DNA from: Sanguibacter gelidistatuariae | Lineage (GTDB): Bacteria; Actinomycetota; Actinomycetes; Actinomycetales; Cellulomonadaceae | DNA length: 64,000 nucleotides | Direction: 5' to 3' | Assembly (NCBI RefSeq): GCF_900096585.1 | Contig: NZ_FMYH01000001.1 | Location: 991,901-1,055,900 of the forward strand | Part shown: positions 38,657 to 48,083 of the stretch, one piece after another | Layout: each line of letters opens with the position of its first letter | Numbering within the stretch: the stretch's first letter is position 1 | Translations under genes and position numbers: made by a program | Notes under the pieces: model-generated | What the model saw: only the letters and a program-made list of their open reading frames with translations | Database searches by the model: none | Told to the model about the DNA's origin: nothing

Positions 38657-39345
38657 TTCTCACGCAGGCGTCACCGGAGTGGATGCAGGGAGTCTGCCTG
38701 CTCATTGCCCTTCTGCTGTCGGCGCTGATCGGCCTCGACCGCAAGATCCGCCACAAGCAGGCGGGCTTGCGGACCCATACCCTCGTCGGGCTTGGCGCGG
38801 CGCTGTTCATGGTCGTCTCCAAGTACGCCTTCGACGACGTCCTCCAGGTCGATCTGGTCCGCCTCGATCCCTCGCGTGTGGCGGCCCAGATCGTCTCGGG
38901 CGTTGGTTTCATCGGCGCGGGGCTCGTCTTCGTCCGGCGCAACCAGGTCCGCGGTCTGACGACCGCCGCCTCCATCTGGCTCACGGCAGCGGTCGGGACG
39001 GCCGCGGGGGGCGGGCTGGTCTACCACGCGATCTTTGTGACCGCGGCGTACTTCGCGGTCATCCACGGATACCCGCTGCTCTCGCGACTGCTCGGGAAGA
39101 CATACGGGAGCCGGATCACAGTCAAGGTGCGCTACCGCGACGGCGCCGGCGTGCTCCGGCGAGTCATCTCGGAGTGCACGGCGAGCGGCTTCGTCGTGCA
39201 CGAGTTCAACGTCGAGGAACCCGCCGGTGCCAGCGACACCGTCGAGGTCGAGCTCCAGCTCGTCGGCAGCGCCGAGCAGCCGGCGCTCGTGAGCTCACTC
39301 TCCGAGATCGACGACGTCCTCGGGGTCGAGATCGACGAGGACTGA
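38653..39345 (+). CDS. MgtC/SapB family membrane protein
   Basis: About 230 residues. Four to five membrane helices contain LSALIGLDRKIRHKQAGLRTHTLVGLGA and GVGFIGAGLVF, both diagnostic for MgtC/SapB. A C-terminal ACT-like domain of about 75 residues begins near ITVKVRYRDGAGVL. The family modulates magnesium homeostasis or ATP synthase. Its link to the sugar genes is not obvious. TTG at 38653 has GGGGAG eight bases upstream; ATG at 38683 is the alternative. Confidence 0.87.
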   Translation: MILTQASPEWMQGVCLLIALLLSALIGLDRKIRHKQAGLRTHTLVGLGAALFMVVSKYAFDDVLQVDLVRLDPSRVAAQIVSGVGFIGAGLVFVRRNQVRGLTTAASIWLTAAVGTAAGGGLVYHAIFVTAAYFAVIHGYPLLSRLLGKTYGSRITVKVRYRDGAGVLRRVISECTASGFVVHEFNVEEPAGASDTVEVELQLVGSAEQPALVSSLSEIDDVLGVEIDED

Positions 39346-39363
39346 GTCCCCACACCCGCGAAG

Positions 39364-39399
39364 GCCCAGGACCGCTCCCCGAAGGAGAAGATCCTGGGC
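39364..39399. terminator. Hairpin between convergent mgtC-like and mannosidase genes
   Basis: GCCCAGGA pairs with TCCTGGGC, with an outer CGAAG/CTTCG extension and a 20-base loop. It is placed to end both convergent transcripts. Confidence 0.6.
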
Positions 39400-39415
39400 T
39401 GTCTTCGTGCGGCGC

Positions 39416-42256
39416 CTAGGAGACGGGAGAGGCGTGGGGCGCTCGGACCGTGACGATCTCCCACGGGGTGATCGTCACGGTGCCCTCGACCGGCTCGTCG
39501 CCGCGGCCACGGAGATCGGTGCGGCGGGTGCCTGCACCGAGGGAGAGCGCGACCTGCGCGCGATCCGGTGTGAGCGCCACGACGCGCGCCTCGATCTCGC
39601 CGCCGCGCGAGCCGTCACCGCGCCCGCTGTCGCGTGGCACGGGCCGCAGGCTCGTGAGGACGACGACGTCGGAGTCGATCTGCGGCCCGGTCCCGTCCGC
39701 CGGCAGCGGACCGCCGAGCGGCGCGGAACCGCGGACGGCGAGGCCCGGGTGCCGGAACGTCTCCGCCTGCCGGGGAGCGCCGGCCGCGAGCCACGAGGGA
39801 TCTCCCGCGGACGGCAGCACCGCGAGCCGCGTGGTCACCGATCGCCCGATGTACTGGGCGCCGGGCACGGGGATCTGAGAGCCGGCCGGCTCGTCGCGCA
39901 GCGGGTGCACGTTGACGCTCATGAGGCCGACAGCACGGACGAGGGTGAAGGCGAGATCGGCCGAGCCGTCGGTGTCGACGAGCTCGAACTCCATGACGCG
40001 GTCCGTGAGGACGGACACCGAACCGGCCGAGGCGAACGTCTCCGCTGGGAACGTCGGCAGCGGGTACTCGCCCCAGCCAGCCTCGCCGAGCCGGCCTCGT
40101 TCGGTCACTGTGAAGGCGGAGGACGCCCACGAGGTGGCCGGTGACCCGACTGCCGCGGTCGGGACGTGCAGCCGCAGCCGGTGGTCGGGGACCGGGTTGA
40201 CGACGGTCGTGGCGAGCCGGACGAACGGCTCACCGGCTCGTAGCTCGACCTCGGTGGTCACCGTCATCGGAACGGTCCGGGGGGAGCGCTCGTCGTGGTC
40301 CTCGGCCAGTCCGGCCGGGACGTCGAGCACGCGGTCGTAGCGCAGGACGGCCCGTATCGGTCCGGTGTGCGCCACGGTGATGTCGCTCGCGGCGAGCGGG
40401 TGCGCCGTGTCGACGACGCCTCCGCGGGCGCAGGGACCGAAGTTGTAGGAGTCGCCGCGGTCGCCCTCGTCGACGAGCCGCCCGACGCCGTCGAGCACCG
40501 TTCCGTCCGCCCCTTCGACCCGCAGCGTGCCGTCGGGTTGCACGGTCACGGTCACCAGCGGTGACGTGAGCTGCGGCCAGCCGTTGGCCGCGCGGCCGAC
40601 CTCGACGTCGCCGGCTGAGCTCTGCGACCGACCGGGGTCCGCCCCGGCAGGTGTGTGGCCCAGGTGCACGCTCGTGTGGCCGAGCGCGGGGACCGGCACC
40701 TCGACGAGCACCCGGCGGCGCGGCCGGGCGATGGTCCGCACCGCCCACGGCCCGGCCTGCTCCATGGCCTGCAGGATCTCGGCCCGCAGCTCCGACACGT
40801 CGAACGCGTCCGTCTCGGGTACCTCGGCGACGATGAACTCGAGGGTGTCCTCCCCCCAGGTGTAGCTCTCGACGAGCTGCCCGAACAGCTCCCGGCCGTG
40901 CACCCGGGCCAGCAGCCGGATCAGGTCCGACGAGGCCAAGGTCTCGTCGCCGAGCACGGTCTCGAGGTCCTCGAACGGCTGCACCACGAGCGGCGTGCCG
41001 TCTGAGGCGGTGGCCGTGACCTGGTCGGAGGCATGCCGGAGCGCGACCTCGGCCTCGACCTGGACGGTGCGCGCGGCCGGCAGGGTGTTGGCGACCAGCA
41101 GCGCGTCGGCCGGGACGTCCTGGGCGAGCCGGGCCAGGACCCGGTCACGGACCGCCCGTGCCACGTGCCTCGCGCCGGCCAGCCGGGACTCGACCTGCTC
41201 GGCCGTGTCGTCGACGCCGCAGCCGGTCACGGAGTCGTGCGCCGTCGACTCGATGATGCGCCGCCAGGCGAGGGCGAGGAAGGTGTCGTGGTCCTCGTCC
41301 GACCACAGCGCGCTCAGGCGTTCCGCCTGCGTCACCATGAGCTCGGCACGGGCCATCGCCTCCTTGATGCCGGTGCGGATGGAGAAGACACCTGGCAGCA
41401 GGTTCCCGCGGGCGTGCGATCGCAGCTCACCCGTGTGCACCGCCAGGTCCGGTCCGGGAACTGGCAGGCCCGCCAGGTACTCCCACAGCGTGGCGACCGT
41501 GAACTGGAAGTCGGGGTTCTCGGCATTGTGCTGGCGTACGAGGTCCATCAGGTCCGGGCGGGGGCTCGTGTGGTCTGACCCGACGAGACCGAGGACGGGC
41601 TCGTCGTCGTACCAGGACGCGGTGCGCTCGCGGTACTCGTGGGCCAGCCCGGTCAGCTTCCCGTCGACGGCGAACAGGTCGAGCGCGCTGGCATAGCCGT
41701 CGAAGAGGTTCTCGAAGCGCACGGTCGACCCGTCCGGGGCCTGCCAACGGAAGGCGTGCTTGTCGACGGCGGCGGGAACTCCGCGCCAGCCTGCCGCGTG
41801 CTCGATCCCGAAGCGGCGCAGGATCTGAGGCATCTGAGCCGTGTGGCCGAACATGTCGGGGAGATAGCCGACCGGCATCGGGGTCCCCAGCTCGGCGGCC
41901 GTGCGCCAGCCGAGCTCGAGGTTGCGGACGATCGTCTCGCCCGAGCACAGGAACTCGTCGAGCAGGATGTACCAGGGTCCGACTGCGAGCCGACCCTCGC
42001 TGGCCAGGAGCTCGAGGTCGGCGCGGCGCTCGGGCCGCATCTCGAGGAAGTCGACCGCGGCTGCAGCCTGGCCGTCGAGGGTGAAGCGGAAGTCAGGGTC
42101 GGCCAGGGCCGTGTCGAGGATCGACCCGAGGACATGGGCGAGGCGGAGCCGGAAGACGTCGAAGGGCTCGTACCACTCGCGATCCCAGTGCGTGTGCGGG
42201 ACGAGGACGATCTCGGGGGCGGCGGGGCCTGCTGGGTCGCGCGGTGCGGTGCTCAT
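39416..42256 (-). CDS. Alpha-mannosidase, glycoside hydrolase family 38
   Basis: A 946-residue retaining alpha-mannosidase, likely cytoplasmic (no signal peptide). The N-terminal catalytic barrel has the zinc motif HTHWDREWY (His21, Asp25) and the nucleophile Asp134 in YLPDMFGH. The middle helical domain contains SDEDHDTFLALAWRRIIESTAHDSVTGCG, and the rest is the beta-sandwich half. Length is typical. ATG at 42256 has AAGGAG five bases upstream; the longer frame runs into the PHP gene. As last gene of the importer operon it probably trims imported mannosides. Confidence 0.93.
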   Translation of the reverse strand: MSTAPRDPAGPAAPEIVLVPHTHWDREWYEPFDVFRLRLAHVLGSILDTALADPDFRFTLDGQAAAAVDFLEMRPERRADLELLASEGRLAVGPWYILLDEFLCSGETIVRNLELGWRTAAELGTPMPVGYLPDMFGHTAQMPQILRRFGIEHAAGWRGVPAAVDKHAFRWQAPDGSTVRFENLFDGYASALDLFAVDGKLTGLAHEYRERTASWYDDEPVLGLVGSDHTSPRPDLMDLVRQHNAENPDFQFTVATLWEYLAGLPVPGPDLAVHTGELRSHARGNLLPGVFSIRTGIKEAMARAELMVTQAERLSALWSDEDHDTFLALAWRRIIESTAHDSVTGCGVDDTAEQVESRLAGARHVARAVRDRVLARLAQDVPADALLVANTLPAARTVQVEAEVALRHASDQVTATASDGTPLVVQPFEDLETVLGDETLASSDLIRLLARVHGRELFGQLVESYTWGEDTLEFIVAEVPETDAFDVSELRAEILQAMEQAGPWAVRTIARPRRRVLVEVPVPALGHTSVHLGHTPAGADPGRSQSSAGDVEVGRAANGWPQLTSPLVTVTVQPDGTLRVEGADGTVLDGVGRLVDEGDRGDSYNFGPCARGGVVDTAHPLAASDITVAHTGPIRAVLRYDRVLDVPAGLAEDHDERSPRTVPMTVTTEVELRAGEPFVRLATTVVNPVPDHRLRLHVPTAAVGSPATSWASSAFTVTERGRLGEAGWGEYPLPTFPAETFASAGSVSVLTDRVMEFELVDTDGSADLAFTLVRAVGLMSVNVHPLRDEPAGSQIPVPGAQYIGRSVTTRLAVLPSAGDPSWLAAGAPRQAETFRHPGLAVRGSAPLGGPLPADGTGPQIDSDVVVLTSLRPVPRDSGRGDGSRGGEIEARVVALTPDRAQVALSLGAGTRRTDLRGRGDEPVEGTVTITPWEIVTVRAPHASPVS

Positions 42257-42305
42257 CGAGCTCCTTGGGGTGTGGGCGCCCGGTCGAGCGCGCGGGATGG
42301 GCGGG

Positions 42306-43580
42306 TCAGGAGCACAGGGCGAGGATCTCGCGGTCTGGAGTCTCGAGGCGGTAGGGACCGCGACCGGCGCCGGGGACGCCGTCCGAGGACCCGACCACGT
42401 CGGCGCGGAGCCGGACGTGGTCGCCGTGCAGTATCCGGCTGCGGCCGTCGATGTCGATGAGGACGGCTCCGTCGGCGTCGATCGCGTGGAGCTCGTCATC
42501 GGTGCGCAGCAGGACCGCGGCTCGCACACCGATCGACACGGCGGTACGACCGAGCCGCAGGGCGTCCAGGACTCGGTCGTTGGTCAGCGCACCCTCGTCG
42601 ACTGCGAGCCAGGTCGTGGGCCGGGCCAGCTGGTCACCGCGGGCCGGGGAGTGGAAGTCGGAGCCGCCGATCGGCACGGCGTCCAGTCCCCAGACCGGCC
42701 ACAGCGCCCAGGGACCGGTCCAGGTCCGGTCCTTGAGCCAGGTCGAGTGGAGCACCTCGAGGCAGCCCGGGTGCGTAGACAGCGGGTGCTGCCAGGAGCA
42801 GTCGCCGCTCAGGGGATGGTTGACGGAGGCGACGCCGTCACGTGCGGCGACGACGGAGAACCAGTCGTCGGCGGGAGTCCGGAAGTCGATCCACCCGATG
42901 TCGCCGAAGGCGTTGGAGTGCCCGCGCGACGTGGTGACCTCCTGCCCGGGGAGCAGGTGCACCCCGTACTCGGCGCCGACCCCGGGAAGGTGGCGGTGGT
43001 GGCTCGTGGTGTTGTGGTCCGTGACCGCGAGCACGTCGAGCCCCTCCTGGGCTGCCAGGTGGGTCAGCTGACGGATGCTCAGTGCGCCGTCGGAATGAAG
43101 GGTGTGCGCGTGGAAGTCGCCTGCGACCCAGCGTAGGCCCGGGGCCGCTGGGAGCCCCCGGGCTGAGCCGCGCGGAGCCTCGACCGGGGTCGGAGCCGCA
43201 GGCTCCTCCTCGATGCGGGCGCTCGCCCCGGTGCGGATCGTCACCGTGATCTCGAGCCCGTCGGACGGGAGCTGGTGCAGACCCAGGACCACCGCCCAGG
43301 TGCCCGCAGTGACCTCCCCGGGCAGGTATCCGGGTGTTGCGTCGTCCCGGGTGATCGCGAACCGTGAGCGTGCGCCACCCGACCAGCCGCGCCATAGCGT
43401 CGGCTCACCGGAGGCGTCCGCGCCGAGGCAGCCGAGGTCGACGACCCCGCGGGCGCGGTCGAAGTCGAGCTCGACCTCGACCGCCTCCTCGTGCGGGGTG
43501 ACCTCGAAGGGAACCAGCGGCCAGATCGCGGTCGCCCGGTCCTCGAGGGTGAACCGACGGCGGATCATCTGGGTCCTCAT
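42306..43580 (-). CDS. CehA/McbA family metallohydrolase (PHP domain)
   Basis: A 424-residue protein. Residues 1-140 form a beta-sandwich-like region. The PHP domain starts with the metal motif GDFHAHTLHSDG, then LDVLAVTDHNTT, LLPGQEVTTSRGHSNAFG and VPIGGSDFHSPARG near the end, giving the His/Asp/Glu ligands of a di- or trinuclear site. Relatives are phosphoesterases or carbamate esterases; GH38/ABC clusters sometimes include one. The substrate is unknown. The start overlaps the ATPase gene's stop (ATGA). Confidence 0.85.
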   Translation of the reverse strand: MRTQMIRRRFTLEDRATAIWPLVPFEVTPHEEAVEVELDFDRARGVVDLGCLGADASGEPTLWRGWSGGARSRFAITRDDATPGYLPGEVTAGTWAVVLGLHQLPSDGLEITVTIRTGASARIEEEPAAPTPVEAPRGSARGLPAAPGLRWVAGDFHAHTLHSDGALSIRQLTHLAAQEGLDVLAVTDHNTTSHHRHLPGVGAEYGVHLLPGQEVTTSRGHSNAFGDIGWIDFRTPADDWFSVVAARDGVASVNHPLSGDCSWQHPLSTHPGCLEVLHSTWLKDRTWTGPWALWPVWGLDAVPIGGSDFHSPARGDQLARPTTWLAVDEGALTNDRVLDALRLGRTAVSIGVRAAVLLRTDDELHAIDADGAVLIDIDGRSRILHGDHVRLRADVVGSSDGVPGAGRGPYRLETPDREILALCS

Positions 43581-44659
43581 GGCGTGATGCGTTCCGTCGT
43601 CTCGGTGTCGAAGAGCAGCGAGTGCCGCTCGGAAGCGGTCACCCAGACCTTGGTACCGGGGGCCGGCTCGTCGTCCTCGGACACCACGACCTGCAGCCGG
43701 GTGTCGCCGACCAGGACCGAGACGAGGCAGGAGGCGCCGAGGTTCTCGACGACGGTCACCTCTCCGGTCAAGGACACATCGAGGGGGTCCTCGGACAGCT
43801 GGAGATACTCCGGCCGGACCCCCCAGACGATCGAGCGGCCGGCGTCGAGGCCGGGCAGGTCCGCGAGGGAGCTGGGCAGGGGGATCTCCTGCTCGCCGAT
43901 GCGGATCGTCCCGGTGCCCAGCGTCGTGGTCACGAGGTTCATCGGGTTGGACCCGATGAACCCGGCGACGAAGGTGTTGGACGGGCGCCGGAAGACCTCC
44001 CGCGGGGTGCCGAGCTGTTGGAGCTTGCCTGACTTCATGACCGCGATGCGGTCCGCCAGGGCCAATGCCTCCGCCTGGTCGTGCGTGACGAAGACCGTCG
44101 TCACCCCGAGGTCACGCTGGAGCTCCTTGAGGAACGTCCGCGCCTCGAGGCGGAGCCGGGCGTCGAGGTTGGACAGCGGCTCGTCCAGGAGCAGGACGTC
44201 CGGCCTCGTCGCGACGGCGCGGGCCAGCGCCACTCGTTGTTGCTGGCCGCCCGAGAGCTGGTTGGGGCGCCTGGCCATGAGTCCGTCGAGGGCCAGTCCC
44301 GAGCCGGTCTCGTGGGCGACCTTGTGGCGGGCCTCCTTGGCGACCTTGCGTACCCGCATCGGGTAGGCGATGTTGTCCTCGACGTTCATGTGCGGGAACA
44401 ACGCATAGTCCTGGAAGACCATCGAGACACCGCGGTCGCCCGGGTTGAGGTCGGTCACGTCCCGGTTCCCGATCGAGATCGTCCCGGAGGTGGTCTCCTC
44501 GAGGCCTGCGATCGTGCGCAGGAGGGTCGTCTTGCCGCATCCGGACGGGCCCAGCAGTGCGAAGAACTCGCCGTCGTTGATGGTCACGTCCATCTCGTCG
44601 ACGCCGCGCACCCCGCCGGGGTACTCCTTGACAAGTGACTGTGTGGTGATGGCAGCCAT
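43577..44659 (-). CDS. Sugar ABC transporter ATPase (MsmK/UgpC type)
   Basis: A 360-residue importer ATPase. Walker A is GPSGCGKTT, the signature LSGGQQQR, Walker B VLLLDEPLSNLDAR, and the H-loop VFVTHDQAEAL. A C-terminal OB/TOBE domain of about 110 residues is typical for the MalK/UgpC group. Some genomes keep a single shared ATPase, but this cluster carries its own. GGAGGT precedes the ATG at a slightly long distance. The start shares a base with the upstream permease stop (TGATG). Confidence 0.94.
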   Translation of the reverse strand: MAAITTQSLVKEYPGGVRGVDEMDVTINDGEFFALLGPSGCGKTTLLRTIAGLEETTSGTISIGNRDVTDLNPGDRGVSMVFQDYALFPHMNVEDNIAYPMRVRKVAKEARHKVAHETGSGLALDGLMARRPNQLSGGQQQRVALARAVATRPDVLLLDEPLSNLDARLRLEARTFLKELQRDLGVTTVFVTHDQAEALALADRIAVMKSGKLQQLGTPREVFRRPSNTFVAGFIGSNPMNLVTTTLGTGTIRIGEQEIPLPSSLADLPGLDAGRSIVWGVRPEYLQLSEDPLDVSLTGEVTVVENLGASCLVSVLVGDTRLQVVVSEDDEPAPGTKVWVTASERHSLLFDTETTERITP

Positions 44660-45561
44660 CAGCTCTTGATACCTCCGTGGAATCGGAACCCGAACTTGCG
44701 GTTGACGAAGAAGTACATCGCGACGACCGGAACCGAGAACAGCAACGAGAACGTCGAGATGAGTGCGAGGTTGGGTTGTCCGCCCTCGGTGTAGAACGTG
44801 TACATCACCACGGCAGCGGGTTGTTTGTCGGGGCTGCGCAGCAGGATGTACGGGATGAGGAAGTTGCCCCAGACCTGGACGACGGCCCAGACCGCGATCG
44901 TCGCGAGCCCGGGACGGGCGATCGGGACCACGACGTCGATCAGGATGCGCAGCGGTCCGGCTCCGGCCAGCCGTGCGGACTCCTCGTAGGACCGGGGGAC
45001 GGAGTCCATGAAGTCCTTGAGGATGAAGATCACGGTCGGCATGACGCCCGCCGCCATGACGAGGATCACCCCGAGCTGGGAGTCGATGAGCCCCAGCTGG
45101 TTCATGAGCTGGAAGGTCGGCACCATGGCCGCCGTTCCGGTGACGATCGACGACAGGAGCAGGAGCGCGTACAGCAGCGTGTCCCGGCCGGGAATCCTGA
45201 CCCGGGACAGTGCGTAGGAGGCGATCGACCCGAAGACGAGCACGATGACCGTGACGCCCAGGGCCAGGATGATCGAGTTGGCCAGGCTTCTCAAGGCGTA
45301 GGGGTTGTCGATCAGCACCTTGAAGTTCTTGAGCGTCCATTCCGGCCAGGCCAGGGACAACGAGGGGGCCGAGTCGAAGGGCGCGGTTGCCAGCCACAGC
45401 AACGGCAAGGCGAAGAAGGCGAGCATCAGGGCGCACATGAGGGCCTTGAGGACCGATCCGACGTAGTGCATGACGGAGCGGTTCGAGCGGATGCGCCGGG
45501 GCAGCGAGGTCACGTCGGGGCGTGCCCCTGGCGCGCTGACCGGAGTCTGGGTAGTAGTCAC
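44659..45561 (-). CDS. Sugar ABC transporter permease (MalG type)
   Basis: A 300-residue inner-membrane permease with six membrane segments. The EAA loop for ATPase contact is VPRSYEESARLAGAGPLRILIDVVVPIARPG. GTG at 45561 has GGAG five bases upstream and overlaps the upstream permease stop (GTGA). Works with the other permease, the binding lipoprotein and the ATPase of this operon. Confidence 0.93.
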   Translation of the reverse strand: MTTTQTPVSAPGARPDVTSLPRRIRSNRSVMHYVGSVLKALMCALMLAFFALPLLWLATAPFDSAPSLSLAWPEWTLKNFKVLIDNPYALRSLANSIILALGVTVIVLVFGSIASYALSRVRIPGRDTLLYALLLLSSIVTGTAAMVPTFQLMNQLGLIDSQLGVILVMAAGVMPTVIFILKDFMDSVPRSYEESARLAGAGPLRILIDVVVPIARPGLATIAVWAVVQVWGNFLIPYILLRSPDKQPAAVVMYTFYTEGGQPNLALISTFSLLFSVPVVAMYFFVNRKFGFRFHGGIKS

Positions 45562-46499
45562 TTTCGCTCCCTGAGAACTCGCAGGTAGACAGCCGCGATC
45601 ACGAGGTTGATGAGCAGCATGATCAGCGAGATCGCTGCGCCGACGCCGAGGTGGCCACCGGCGATCGCGACCTTGTAGATGTAGACCGGCAAGATCTCCG
45701 ACCTGTGGTTGGGGCCGCCGGCGGTGAGCAGGTACGGCGTGAAGGTGTTGAACGTCCACAGCGTGATGAGAAGGGTGTTCGTGAGGATGTGCCCCCGGAT
45801 GTGGGGCAGGACGATGTCACGCAGCACCTGCCAGGTGTTGGCGCCGACCATCCGTGCGCTCTCCATCTGGCTCGGGGGAACCGAGGCCAGCGCCGAGCTG
45901 AACAACAGCATCGAGAAGGCGGTGCCGATCCAGATGTTGAACAAGATGATCGATTGCATCGGGTACTCGGTGAGCCACGAGGTCCCTTGTGTCCCGAGGA
46001 TGGCGTTGAGCGTCCCGTCGCCCCGGTCCAGCAGTGCGACCCAGAGGAAGGACACGACCGAGCTCGGGATGATCCAGGCGAGCAGGACGAGGAACTCGAT
46101 GAGGCTCTTGACGACCTTGTTCGTCGTGCGGAGCACCCAGGCGGCGGCGAAGCCCAGGAGCGACTGCCCGAGGATCCCGGAGAAGAGCACAAAGACGAGC
46201 GTGAGCTTGAGGGACTCGTGGAATGCCGGGTCGGTGAGCGTGTCCGTGAAGTTCTTGAGCCCGACGAAGTCGGGCGCCTTCGCGCTGAGCCCCGTGAGCT
46301 TGTAGTTGGTCATCCCCAGGTACGCGGTCCAGACCGCGGGGAAGACGAGGAAGAGTCCGACGAGCGCCAGGGCAGGGGCGACGAAGAACCCGGCCCGGAG
46401 CTTGCCGAGGCCGGCGACGTCGTCGTGTCGCACGGGCCTGCGCCCGGTTCCCTTGCGGGAACCGGGCGTAGCCACGAGCGGGTCAGCTACTTGCGACAT
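45558..46499 (-). CDS. Sugar ABC transporter permease (MalF type)
   Basis: A 313-residue permease with six membrane segments after a basic N-terminus (PGSRKGTGRRPVRHDD). The EAA-like loop is SVPPSQMESARMVGANTWQVLRDIVLPHIRG. It overlaps the binding-protein gene by 17 bp; ATG at 46499 has GGAAG upstream. It pairs with the MalG-type permease downstream. Confidence 0.93.
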   Translation of the reverse strand: MSQVADPLVATPGSRKGTGRRPVRHDDVAGLGKLRAGFFVAPALALVGLFLVFPAVWTAYLGMTNYKLTGLSAKAPDFVGLKNFTDTLTDPAFHESLKLTLVFVLFSGILGQSLLGFAAAWVLRTTNKVVKSLIEFLVLLAWIIPSSVVSFLWVALLDRGDGTLNAILGTQGTSWLTEYPMQSIILFNIWIGTAFSMLLFSSALASVPPSQMESARMVGANTWQVLRDIVLPHIRGHILTNTLLITLWTFNTFTPYLLTAGGPNHRSEILPVYIYKVAIAGGHLGVGAAISLIMLLINLVIAAVYLRVLRERK

Positions 46500-47898
46500 T
46501 TTCACTTCCAACGATCTTCTCCACGGCGGTCTGGTAGGCCGCTGCGGCATCGTCGACCGACGTGCCGGCGACGACCTGGGCGGTCGCCTCCTGGAGGGCG
46601 AGGGAGACCTCGGGGTACTCGGCGAGGCCGGGACGGTACGCCGTGATGGGCAGGACCTCGGTCGCGACGAAGTTCAGCATCGGGTTGTCCTTGAGGACGA
46701 TCTGGTTGACGTCTGCACGCGGAGTGATGATCGGGCTGGACGCGACGCGGTTCTGGAAGGCTTCCTTGGAGTTGATGAAGGCCAGCAGCTCCCAGGCCTG
46801 CTGCGGGAACTCCGTGTTCGGGTTGAGCACTCGGGCGGCGCCGCCGGACATGGACACGAAGTCCTGGCCGTCGACTCCCGAGCCTGGGGTCTGTGCTGGG
46901 ATCTTGGTGTATCCCACGACGGAGTCGCGGTCCGGCATCGGGGCGGTGCCGCTGTCCGGGTTGATCACCGAGCGCCACAGGTAGTCGCTCTCGATGAGGA
47001 TGCCGACGTCGCTCGAGGCGAACTCGCTGAATGACTTGTCGCGGCCCGCGGTCTCCTGCTGCAGGACGGGGTCGCCGAGGCCCTCGTCGACGTAGATCGT
47101 CTTGTAGAGGGTGAGCGCGTCCCGCAGCCCCTGGGAGTTGCCCATCCATTTGCCGTCCTCCCAGACCTTGGTCCCGGTCCCGACGAGGAGGGGGAGCAGG
47201 CCCTGCATGGTCGTGGCCTCACCCATGGCGGTCCCGGCGTTGAGCTGGATCGGCACGGAGACACCGGCGGCCTTGAGCGCTCGGGCCGCGGCGAGGATGT
47301 CGTCCCAGCTGGCCGGGGCCCAGTCGGCAGGCAGCCCCGCCTTCTCGAAGAGCGTCTTGTTGTAGTAGAGGACCCGGCCGTCGGCCCCCTGGGGGATGCC
47401 GTAGCGCTTGCCGTCGAAGGCCGCGGCCTGCTGGACGGCCTCGGACATCTGGTCCCAGCCCTCCCAGCTGTCCACATCCGCCCCGGCGACATCGGTCAGC
47501 GGCTTGATGTACCCGGCCTCGGCGAACTCGCCGACCCAGATGCCGTCCATCCCGATCACGTCGGCGCCGCTCTTCGACTGCAGGTCGAGGGCAAGCTTGG
47601 TCTTGTACTTCTCGTCGTCGACCCCGTTGGGCTCGAAGGTGAGCGTGACGTCGATGCCCTTGGCCTTCTGCTGCTTGGTGAACTCGGGGATGATGTAGTC
47701 CTGGTACCACTGCGCCTCGGCTTCGTTCTTGCCACCGAGGATCGCGTTGGACGTGAAGCTGAGGGTCACCTTGGTGGCCTCGGCGTTCTTGGTGGTGTCG
47801 ATGGTCTGCTCGGGTCCGGATGTTCCCCCGCAGGCAGTGAGCGCCAGGGAGAGCGCCACGAGGGATCCGACGAACAAGGATTTTCTGTGCTGAGTCAC
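46483..47898 (-). CDS. Sugar-binding lipoprotein of ABC importer
   Basis: A 471-residue extracellular solute-binding protein, family 1. The lipoprotein signal peptide has a basic start (TQHRKS), a hydrophobic core and the lipobox LTAC at about residues 20-23. LLPLLVGTG, YVDEGLGDPVLQQETAGRDKSFSEF and a C-terminal substrate-binding lobe follow. GTG at 47898 has GGAGC upstream and gives a proper signal peptide; the longer frame does not. The sugar is unknown, but the operon's GH38 enzyme suggests a mannoside. Confidence 0.92.
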   Translation of the reverse strand: MTQHRKSLFVGSLVALSLALTACGGTSGPEQTIDTTKNAEATKVTLSFTSNAILGGKNEAEAQWYQDYIIPEFTKQQKAKGIDVTLTFEPNGVDDEKYKTKLALDLQSKSGADVIGMDGIWVGEFAEAGYIKPLTDVAGADVDSWEGWDQMSEAVQQAAAFDGKRYGIPQGADGRVLYYNKTLFEKAGLPADWAPASWDDILAAARALKAAGVSVPIQLNAGTAMGEATTMQGLLPLLVGTGTKVWEDGKWMGNSQGLRDALTLYKTIYVDEGLGDPVLQQETAGRDKSFSEFASSDVGILIESDYLWRSVINPDSGTAPMPDRDSVVGYTKIPAQTPGSGVDGQDFVSMSGGAARVLNPNTEFPQQAWELLAFINSKEAFQNRVASSPIITPRADVNQIVLKDNPMLNFVATEVLPITAYRPGLAEYPEVSLALQEATAQVVAGTSVDDAAAAYQTAVEKIVGSENVASS

Positions 47899-47980
47899 GT
47901 CGTGCTCCAAGGTGTGTGTCGTGGTCACCGGGGCGATTCCGGTGCGGGTCGTGAACCTGCTGGAGTGTGGCTGCGTGCGG

Positions 47981-48000
47981 GGGCCGCGTCGTTGCGGCCC
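47981..48000 (-). terminator. Hairpin between transaldolase and binding-protein genes
   Basis: GGGCCGC and GCGGCCC pair around six bases in the 185-bp gap. It may act as a partial terminator that sets the relative levels of transaldolase and transporter, or mark separate transcripts. Confidence 0.4.
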
Positions 48001-48083
48001 TGGTGGTGCGAATACCTCCTGCTCTGCGTCTCTGCAGCTCATCGGGGTGGTAGAAGTCAGGGGATGTCGGGTGGTCGCGGGCG

